NCBI GenBank assembly: GCA_937901865.1
Contig: CALDID010000143.1
Location: 1 to 12,170, forward strand
Length of the DNA stretch: 12,170 bases
Direction of reading: 5' to 3'
From: an uncultured Treponema sp.
Lineage (GTDB): Bacteria > Spirochaetota > Spirochaetia > Treponematales > Treponemataceae
Below, piece after piece: positions 7,570 to 12,170 of the stretch. The translations under genes and the position numbers were made by a program. The notes beneath the pieces were generated by a model. It did no database searches and was not told the origin of the DNA. It saw only the letters and a program-made list of their open reading frames with translations. Positions within the stretch are counted from its first letter, which is position 1; each line of letters starts with the position of its first letter.

Positions 7570-7806
7570 CTAACGATACCTATTTGCAATAGACAAAAAG
7601 GTCTGTGCAGTTTTTAGCTTAACTTGAGCAGACACTTTGCAAGCATTCGCATAGGACATATACGTACGATAGCCAGAGATGTTGCCTTTTGCACTCTGTT
7701 CTTTAGCTTTCGCCATATATTTGACATACAAATCCAGTTGCTTTTTATACAATTTTAGATACTCTTCGTATTTTGCATAGTAATATTTGTATTGGCTCTT
7801 GACTAG
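7570..7806 (-). pseudogene. 5'-truncated ORF, Tyr/Lys-rich helical protein
   Basis: The frame is open for 78 codons with strongly helical, protein-like composition (KYEEYLKLYKKQLDLYVKY, then MSYANACKVSAQVKLKTAQ), ending RYR and a TAG at 7570. There is no ATG near the start of the open frame: going upstream it runs into the perfect hairpin at 7794-7844, where a TAA (7807-7809) closes it. A TTG at 7752 could start a 60-residue product, but coding-like sequence clearly continues about 16 codons further upstream. The simplest reading is a gene whose 5' part was lost or replaced by the hairpin. Non-ATG initiation remains possible. No family is recognised. Confidence 0.5.
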
Positions 7807-7844
7807 TTAAATCTTGAGATATAGGATTTAACTAGTCAAGAGCC
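7794..7844. repeat. perfect 20-bp inverted repeat hairpin
   Basis: GGCTCTTGACTAGTTAAATC (7794-7813) and its exact reverse complement (7825-7844) flank an 11-nt loop. It starts 11 nt beyond the stop of the cysteine-rich peptide gene and overlaps the beginning of the truncated ORF 7570-7806. On the minus strand, the direction of transcription here, no T-run follows, so it is not a standard intrinsic terminator. On the plus strand a weak T-rich tail follows (TTTCATTTTT). It may be a processed RNA end, a terminator without a tail, or a small mobile palindrome. Confidence 0.85.
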
Positions 7845-7855
7845 TTTCATTTTTG

Positions 7856-8041
7856 CTAATCGTGAGCTTTCCAAGAATGTCCACAAGTGCAATAACAACT
7901 TCCAGCTATATCTTCATCATGAGAAAAATATGTACAGCTACACAATCTACAATTCGCTCTTTGGCTACTAATATGAGCAAATGCAACTGCACCCAATGCA
8001 AAAAAAGCCAATAACACAAAAATAATTCTTGCCTTTTTCAT
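7856..8041 (-). CDS. small secreted cysteine-rich peptide
   Basis: Start placed at 8041, where GGAGG lies 8 nt upstream; an in-frame ATG at 8089 would bury the signal peptide. The 61-residue product has a signal peptide (MKKARIIFVLLAFFALGAVAFA, cleavage after Ala22) and a 39-residue mature part. That part has two cysteine clusters, CRLCSC (Cys31, 34, 36) and CYCTCGH (Cys49, 51, 53, His55), plus His41 and His60. The two C-x-C triads suggest a metal site or disulphide-bonded knot in the periplasm; which one cannot be decided here. It is divergent from the XRE regulator across a palindromic intergenic region, which suggests that the regulator controls it. No named family is recognised. Confidence 0.7.
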   Translation of the reverse strand: MKKARIIFVLLAFFALGAVAFAHISSQRANCRLCSCTYFSHDEDIAGSCYCTCGHSWKAHD

Positions 8042-8091
8042 GTGGAACGCCTCCGTGAGAAAAAAAAGTGTCTGAAAGACTGTAAACATAT

Positions 8092-8140
8092 ATTTTGGTG
8101 TCTTTCATATTCTATATCTTAGTCTATAAGACACCAAAAT
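8092..8140. promoter_or_regulatory. 13-bp-arm palindrome between divergent genes, probable operator
   Basis: ATTTTGGTGTCTT (8092-8104) and AAGACACCAAAAT (8128-8140) are exact reverse complements with a 23-bp centre. Further GTCT/AGAC half-site-like copies occur nearby: GTCTGAAAGAC just left and TGTCTTTGAAA near 8163. Placed between an XRE regulator gene and its divergent neighbour, this fits a regulator-binding site. Lying upstream of both genes, it is not in a terminator position. Confidence 0.55.
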
Positions 8141-8144
8141 TCAA
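8116..8144 (-). promoter_or_regulatory. possible promoter of the cysteine-rich peptide gene
   Basis: On the minus strand TTGAAT (8139-8144), 17 bp, then TAAGAT (8116-8121). One palindrome arm falls on the spacer next to the -35, so a protein bound there would be expected to block or alter transcription. Moderate match only. Confidence 0.35.
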
Positions 8145-8210
8145 GATAAAAAGTAAAAAAATGTCTTTGAAACGGTATAAAGTGAATATTCTAAAAGATA
8201 CAGTTTTGTA

Positions 8211-8570
8211 ATGGCAACTAGAGAAATTTTTAGACAGAATTTAAAATACTATAGAAAAAAATGCTGTATGACACAAGAAATGCTCTCGGAAAAAATCGGC
8301 TTAAACCCAAAATACATCGCAGACATTGAATCGCGTTCTAAGTTCCCGTCCGCAGAAACCATCGACGCAATCGCTCTTGCGTTAAATATACACGTTTCAC
8401 AGCTTTTTGCCGAATCAGATTTTCCTGCAAAAACCGCTTCTTTAGACACTACCGCTTTTATATCATCGTTAGTTGATGGCATTTCGCGAAAAGTCAGTGC
8501 AGATGTCCGCGATTATCTTTTTGAAAACTTACCGTCGCCGTCAGAATTTGAAAGTCTTTCGCGTACATAA
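8211..8570 (+). CDS. XRE-family helix-turn-helix transcriptional regulator
   Basis: A 119-residue protein whose residues 8-65 form a classic Cro/C1-type helix-turn-helix: FRQNLKYYRKKCCMTQEMLS, the recognition region GLNPKYIADIESRSKFPS, and TIDAIALALNIHVSQLF. The C-terminal half (about 66-119) is a short tail of unknown role, perhaps for dimerisation. No strong Shine-Dalgarno precedes the ATG (GTTTTGTA directly upstream), so it may be translated weakly. The palindrome at 8092-8140 is the likely target, making it a candidate autorepressor that also acts on the divergent cysteine-rich peptide gene. A strong terminator follows at 8614-8653. It could be the regulator remnant of a mobile element, but no phage or integrase genes are in view. 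Confidence 0.88.
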   Translation: MATREIFRQNLKYYRKKCCMTQEMLSEKIGLNPKYIADIESRSKFPSAETIDAIALALNIHVSQLFAESDFPAKTASLDTTAFISSLVDGISRKVSADVRDYLFENLPSPSEFESLSRT

Positions 8571-8613
8571 TTTCGCACAGGCATAGCCAGTTTCTTCAAT
8601 GCTACAGAAATAA

Positions 8614-8653
8614 AAAAAATCCCTTGCAAGATTTCTCCTGCAAGGGATTTTTT
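8614..8653. terminator. strong bidirectional terminator between convergent genes
   Basis: A 15-bp perfect stem, AAAAAATCCCTTGCA (8614-8628) with TGCAAGGGATTTTTT (8639-8653), and the 10-nt loop AGATTTCTCC. T-runs follow the stem in both directions (six on plus, eight on minus), so it serves both the XRE gene (plus) and pckG (minus), which converge here. Confidence 0.9.
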
Positions 8654-8684
8654 CAGGCTATGCCCTTAGAAAAAAAGCTATGCC
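8620..8684 (+). repeat. dispersed terminator-type repeat, copy 2
   Basis: Matches the repeat at 5478-5542 through the stem and loop, and more loosely through GGCTATGCC (8656-8664) and GCTATGCC (8677-8684); the last of these overlaps the pckG stop codon. GGCATAGCC at 8580-8588 is the exact reverse complement of 8656-8664, giving an outer 9-bp stem around the terminator in this copy only. Confidence 0.6.
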
Positions 8685-10534
8685 TTGTTCAAGCGTGCTT
8701 CCAAGTCGTCGAGGATAGCAGAAAGCTCTTTCGGGAGATGCTTTCCGAATTTTGGATAGTGGTTCTCGCGAATGTCCTTAACTTCCTTCTTCCAACCTTC
8801 AACATCAACCTTGAGAATCTCTGGCAATGTCTTCTTGTAGTAGTCAGCCAAGCCGTCTGTGTTGATAGCACCATCTTTTGGCATATAGCCGATTGGAGTA
8901 TCTACGCAGTTATCCTTTCCGTCGCAGCGGTCGAAAATCCATGCGAGAACGCGAGAGTTGTCGCCATATCCTGGCCACATAAATCCGCCTGGAAGCTCTT
9001 TGTTGTTCTCGTCCTTTCTGAACCAGTTGACGTAGAAAATCTTTGGCAACTTGTCCTGGTCAGCCTTTGCGCCAACATTAACCCAGTGCTGGAAGTAGTC
9101 GCCCATGTTGTATCCACAGAATGGGAGGATAGCGAATGGGTCGCGGCGAATCTTACCAACATCTGCTGCGTTGATTGTAGAAGCAGCTGTAATCTCTGAA
9201 CCAACGATAGAACCGAGGAATACACCGTGGTTCCAGTTTCTTGCCTGATGAACGAGCGGTACAGTTGACGGGCGGCGTCCACCGAAGAGGATTGCGCTGA
9301 TAGGTACACCTTTTGGGTCTTCCCACTCTGGAGCAATACACGGACACTGCTTTGCAGGAGCTGTAAAGCGTGCGTTCGGATGTGCCATTTCCTCGCCCTT
9401 TGGAGCTTTGTCTTTTGGCAATGCGTCGCGTGTCTGTCCCTTCCAGTCCACGAGTTTGCCAGTTGCAGGATATCCGATGCCTTCCCACCACACATCTTTG
9501 TCTTCTGTGAGAGCACAGTTCGTAAAGATTGTGTTTGAAGAAGCAGAAACAAGAGCGTTCTTGTTGCTCTCTGCGCTCGTTCCCGGTGCAACACCGAAGA
9601 AGCCAGCTTCTGGGTTAATCGCATACAAGCGACCATCTTCGCCGAACTTCATCCAAGCGATGTCGTCTCCGATTGTCTCAACCTTCCAGCCTGGGATTGT
9701 TGGGATAAGCATAGCGAGGTTTGTCTTTCCGCAAGCACTTGGGAATGCGCCTGTTACATACTTGACCTCTCCCTGTGGGTTTGTGAGCTTCAAGATGAGC
9801 ATGTGCTCAGCAAGCCAGCCTTCCTGACGTGCAATAACAGTAGCAATGCGAAGAGCAAAGCACTTCTTTCCGAGCAAAGCGTTTCCGCCGTAACCAGAAC
9901 CATAAGACCAAATCAAATGCTCTTCTGGGAACTGTGAAATGTACTTGTGCTCAACATCTGCACACGGCCAAACGCCGCCGTCTGTCTCGCCGTTGTTGAG
10001 CGGCTTACCGACAGAGTGCAAACAAGGAACGAACTCGCCGTCTGTGCCGAGGTACTGCCATACTTTCTCTCCAGCGCGAGTCATGATGTCCATATTCAAG
10101 ACAACATACTCTGAGTCTGTAAGCTCAATACCGTTCTTTGAGATGTTTGAACCCAAAGGACCCATACAGAACGGGATAACGTACATTGTACGACCGTGCA
10201 TACAGCCCTTGTAAAGTCCCTTCATTGTAGCTTTAAGCTCAACTGGGTCAATCCAGTGGTTTGTAGGACCTGCATCTTCTTCTTTTACTGATGAGATGAA
10301 TGTGCGGCTTTCAACGCGAGCAACATCAGAAGGAAGAGAGCGGAAGAGGTAGCAGTTTGGCTTCTTTGCTTCGTTGAGTTTTGTAGCCAATCCAGCCTTT
10401 ACGCATTTCTGCATAAGGCGGTCATATTCTTCTTTTGAACCGTCGCAGATTACGACCTCGTCAGGTTCGCACATCTTTACGCACTCTTCAATCCAAGCCT
10501 TGATTTTAGCATGCTTAATGTCATTAAGTGTCAT
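8678..10534 (-). CDS. pckG: phosphoenolpyruvate carboxykinase (GTP)
   Basis: A complete 618-residue GTP-type PEPCK (EC 4.1.1.32), the usual length for this family, cytosolic. It interconverts oxaloacetate plus GTP with phosphoenolpyruvate, CO2 and GDP. In organisms that ferment via C4 acids it may run toward oxaloacetate; the direction here is inference. Seen in the sequence: substrate-binding arginine region VARVESRTF (71-79), YGSGYGGNALLGKKC (211-225) with metal-site lysine, kinase-1 loop FPSACGKTN (264-272) including the reactive Cys268 typical of the GTP class, kinase-2 motif GDDIAWM (289-295), the GGRRPSTVPL active-site segment (418-427), and nucleotide-site FCGYNMGDYFQHW (472-484). No key residue is missing. 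The start at 10534 has AGGAG 10 nt upstream, a slightly long spacing. A strong promoter lies about 100 bp upstream, and a shared terminator follows. Confidence 0.98.
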   Translation of the reverse strand: MTLNDIKHAKIKAWIEECVKMCEPDEVVICDGSKEEYDRLMQKCVKAGLATKLNEAKKPNCYLFRSLPSDVARVESRTFISSVKEEDAGPTNHWIDPVELKATMKGLYKGCMHGRTMYVIPFCMGPLGSNISKNGIELTDSEYVVLNMDIMTRAGEKVWQYLGTDGEFVPCLHSVGKPLNNGETDGGVWPCADVEHKYISQFPEEHLIWSYGSGYGGNALLGKKCFALRIATVIARQEGWLAEHMLILKLTNPQGEVKYVTGAFPSACGKTNLAMLIPTIPGWKVETIGDDIAWMKFGEDGRLYAINPEAGFFGVAPGTSAESNKNALVSASSNTIFTNCALTEDKDVWWEGIGYPATGKLVDWKGQTRDALPKDKAPKGEEMAHPNARFTAPAKQCPCIAPEWEDPKGVPISAILFGGRRPSTVPLVHQARNWNHGVFLGSIVGSEITAASTINAADVGKIRRDPFAILPFCGYNMGDYFQHWVNVGAKADQDKLPKIFYVNWFRKDENNKELPGGFMWPGYGDNSRVLAWIFDRCDGKDNCVDTPIGYMPKDGAINTDGLADYYKKTLPEILKVDVEGWKKEVKDIRENHYPKFGKHLPKELSAILDDLEARLNKA

Positions 10535-10633
10535 GTCTATCTTACTCCTATAGGAAAGTAGCTTTTTTTAAGCGGGGAAGCTGTGGCATTCTTTTTCAAG
10601 AAGATTCCTCACTCAAAATAAAGTCCGAAATAA

Positions 10634-10662
10634 ATAATAGCGCAATATAATCAATTTTTCAA
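10634..10662 (-). promoter_or_regulatory. putative pckG promoter
   Basis: On the minus strand TTGAAA (10657-10662), 17 bp, TATTAT (10634-10639). Transcription from here would leave a leader of roughly 90 nt before the pckG ATG. No convincing riboswitch fold was seen in that leader. Confidence 0.55.
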
Positions 10663-10708
10663 CACATCAAAATAAATTCTTTCTCAATTTGTTCATTGCC
10701 GCGTTACT

Positions 10709-10849
10709 ATGTGAAGCCCCCTCTCCGTGTGTTACTATGTACAAAAGCCTCTCCGTCCACTTTGCACAAGACTCTCTCCAAGCTAGGAGAGACCTTTAAA
10801 CATTACAAGGAGAGGGTTTTGAACATTGCTTGGAGAGAGGTTTAAACAT
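10709..10849. repeat. six-copy 18-bp repeat array, three inverted then three direct
   Basis: Consensus GGAGAGRNNTTTNNACAT. Minus-strand copies lie at 10709-10726, 10737-10754 and 10762-10779 (the third most diverged); plus-strand copies lie at 10786-10803, 10809-10826 and 10832-10849. The plus copies start exactly 23 bp apart; the minus copies are 28 and 25 bp apart. The first two minus copies also share GTTACTATGT, giving a 28-bp unit. The two halves meet at TCTCTCC/GGAGAGA around AGCT. The array fills most of the non-coding stretch 10535-10867 between pckG and the restriction gene. The last copy overlaps the -35 of the latter. Confidence 0.85.
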
Positions 10850-10869
10850 CAGCGTGATTGCTGTATAAT
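10841..10869 (+). promoter_or_regulatory. promoter of the MmeI-like gene, probably leaderless
   Basis: TTTAAA (10841-10846) and a perfect TATAAT (10864-10869) are separated by 17 bp. The expected start of transcription, about 7 nt past the -10, falls at the ATG at 10877. No Shine-Dalgarno is present. The -35 lies within the sixth copy of the 18-bp repeat. Confidence 0.55.
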
Positions 10870-10876
10870 GTGGGCT

Positions 10877-12170
10877 ATGAAGACGCAGGAAGAAATGCAG
10901 AGCGCAGCTGAAGATTTTGCTCAATATTGGGCGGGACGGGGCGACGAAAAGCAGGAGTCGCAGCGGTTTTGGATTGGATTATTGCAGAACGTCTTGGGCG
11001 TGGTGGACGCGACAAAGATTATCGACTTTGAAAAGCGCGTGAAAATCGGCGCGACCAAGTTCATCGACGGATACATTGCAGAAACGCGGACGATTATCGA
11101 GCAGAAAGGCGCGAAAATCGACATCGACCACGCAGAAAAGCAGAGCGACGGCACGGAGTTGACCCCGTTTGAGCAGGCGAAGCGATATAACGACAATCTG
11201 CCACTGTCGGAAAAAGCAAAATGGATTGTTGTGTCGAACTTCAAAGAAATCCGTATTTACGATATGGATAGCCAAGAGGCTATTTCTCAAAACGCATATC
11301 AGCGGATTTTGCTTGAAGAGTTGCCGCGGGAATATTATCGGCTTGAGTTTTTGGTAGACAAGAACAACGAAAACATCAGACGCGAAGAGGAGATTTCAAA
11401 GGCGGCAGGCGAACTCGTCGGCAAATTGTACGACGCGATTTTGCCCGAGTACATCGAGCCGAACGAAAGCTCGTTGCGCTCTCTCAATATCTTGTGCGTG
11501 CGTATCGTGTTTTGTCTGTACGCCGAGGACGCGGGGCTGTTTGCGACGCGAACGAGTTTTGAAGATTATATCAAGAGCTTCAATCTGCCGAACTTGCGAA
11601 CTGGCTTAATTGCGCTGTTCAAGGCTCTCGATACGCCGATAGAAAAGCGCGACAAGTACGACACGGGAGTAAAAGAATTCCCGTACGTCAACGGCGGGCT
11701 GTTCCGAGATGAAAATATCGAAATCCCGAACTTTACCGCCGAGATTGTCGATGTGATTTGCAAAGAGTGTGCGCCGTTCAACTGGAGCGAAATCAGCCCG
11801 ACCATTTTCGGCGCGGTGTTTGAATCGACGTTGAACCCCGAAACGCGACGCAAAGGCGGTATGCACTACACGAGTATCGAGAATATCCACAAAGTCATCG
11901 ACCCACTTTTCCTCGACGACCTCAAGGCAGAACTTGCGGCGATTACGGGGATTACTTCGCTTGCGGCGCGGAGAGAGAGCCTTAGGCTCTTTCAAGACAA
12001 AATTAGTTCGCTCAAGTTCCTTGACCCAGCGTGCGGCTCGGGGAACTTCCTCACCGAAAGCTATTTGAGCCTTGCAAAGCTGGAGATTGCGGCACTGGAG
12101 GCGACGAAAGACACAGGCGAAATGTTCGTGAGCGGTCAGCCGAAAGTCGATATTTCGCAATTCTACGGCA
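10877..12170 (+). CDS. MmeI-like type II restriction-modification fusion, 5' part
   Basis: An open frame of 431 codons with no stop before the window edge; the gene is partial at its 3' side. Residues 31-42 (FWIGLLQNVLGV) and the following region match the N-terminal part of MmeI-type proteins. A probable nuclease site is Asp64 with Glu75-Gln-Lys77 (FIDGYIAETRTIIEQKG), a D-x10-ExK arrangement of the PD-(D/E)xK type. Residues about 150-320 are a helical linker. GGMHYTS (327-333) precedes the methyltransferase, whose SAM-binding motif I is DPACGSGNF (383-391). The catalytic NPPY-type motif and target-recognition domain should lie beyond the window. Known members cut DNA and methylate adenine with one polypeptide. 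An in-frame ATG at 10868 overlaps the -10 box, so 10877 is preferred. The gene is visibly richer in G+C than the small-protein region and uses GCG and GAC often, suggesting acquisition by transfer. A solitary methyltransferase or other DNA-defence role cannot be excluded without the C-terminus. Confidence 0.88.
   Translation, partial: MKTQEEMQSAAEDFAQYWAGRGDEKQESQRFWIGLLQNVLGVVDATKIIDFEKRVKIGATKFIDGYIAETRTIIEQKGAKIDIDHAEKQSDGTELTPFEQAKRYNDNLPLSEKAKWIVVSNFKEIRIYDMDSQEAISQNAYQRILLEELPREYYRLEFLVDKNNENIRREEEISKAAGELVGKLYDAILPEYIEPNESSLRSLNILCVRIVFCLYAEDAGLFATRTSFEDYIKSFNLPNLRTGLIALFKALDTPIEKRDKYDTGVKEFPYVNGGLFRDENIEIPNFTAEIVDVICKECAPFNWSEISPTIFGAVFESTLNPETRRKGGMHYTSIENIHKVIDPLFLDDLKAELAAITGITSLAARRESLRLFQDKISSLKFLDPACGSGNFLTESYLSLAKLEIAALEATKDTGEMFVSGQPKVDISQFYG

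Noticed and set aside
7794..7844. Perfect hairpin as an ordinary intrinsic terminator of the cysteine-rich peptide gene
   Set aside because: On the minus strand the stem is followed by AATACAAATATT, with no T-run, so the standard mechanism is not supported.
8624..9199. 191-codon plus-strand frame over the end of pckG
   Set aside because: It begins inside the terminator and lies antisense to confirmed pckG coding sequence; composition is not protein-like in context.
8902..9636. 244-codon minus-strand frame within pckG
   Set aside because: An alternative frame of a complete, conserved enzyme gene with every catalytic motif intact in the main frame.
10709..10849. Repeat array as a CRISPR locus
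   Set aside because: Repeats are 18 bp with 5-10 nt gaps and change orientation mid-array; there is no room for spacers and no cas genes are in view.
11606..12160. 184-codon open frame antisense to the restriction gene
   Set aside because: It is the shadow of a long, motif-bearing frame on the plus strand in GC-rich sequence; it has no recognisable domain.

Overview
The window looks like part of a treponeme (Spirochaetes) chromosome. The basis is the style of the large sensor-AraC regulator, a BspA-like leucine-rich repeat protein, several small secreted proteins of no recognisable family, a GTP-type PEP carboxykinase, and a moderate to low G+C content. The assignment is an inference from protein style and was not checked against a database.

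Layout. Positions 52-3276 (minus) encode a 1074-residue regulator: a LacI-like ligand-binding domain, a GAF-like segment, a histidine-kinase module that has lost its key residues, receiver-like segments and an AraC DNA-binding domain. Its upstream region carries two direct repeats exactly 21 bp apart, a typical AraC operator geometry. Positions 3420-5303 (minus) encode a cytoplasmic protein with Sel1/TPR-like helices followed by leucine-rich repeats. It is preceded by a good promoter and a possible 19-codon leader ORF. Positions 5556-6716 (minus) encode a secreted protein made of three lipocalin-like repeats. Positions 6852-7806 are AT-rich and appear to be decaying: a small secreted protein gene (7224-7553) lies between an out-of-frame signal-peptide gene (6978-7212) and an ORF cut off at its 5' side by a perfect 20-bp hairpin (7794-7844).

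A 61-residue secreted, cysteine-rich peptide gene (7856-8041, minus) and an XRE-family regulator gene (8211-8570, plus) are divergent around a 13-bp-arm palindrome, a likely shared operator. A strong bidirectional terminator separates the XRE gene from pckG (8678-10534, minus), which encodes a complete GTP-dependent PEP carboxykinase. The same terminator family, with an identical loop, occurs again at 5473-5510.

The right end (10877 to the window edge, plus) holds the first 431 codons of a GC-richer MmeI-like type II restriction-modification fusion (nuclease plus N6-adenine methyltransferase). Its ORF runs off the window. Upstream lie six copies of an 18-bp repeat arranged three inverted and three direct, the last overlapping the -35 region of a promoter whose transcript would begin almost at the ATG. 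This array is the most unusual signal in the window, and a possible control region for the restriction-modification gene.

The window is not one operon. It is a set of separately controlled units, most with their own promoter or terminator, in which a housekeeping gene (pckG) sits among accessory genes.
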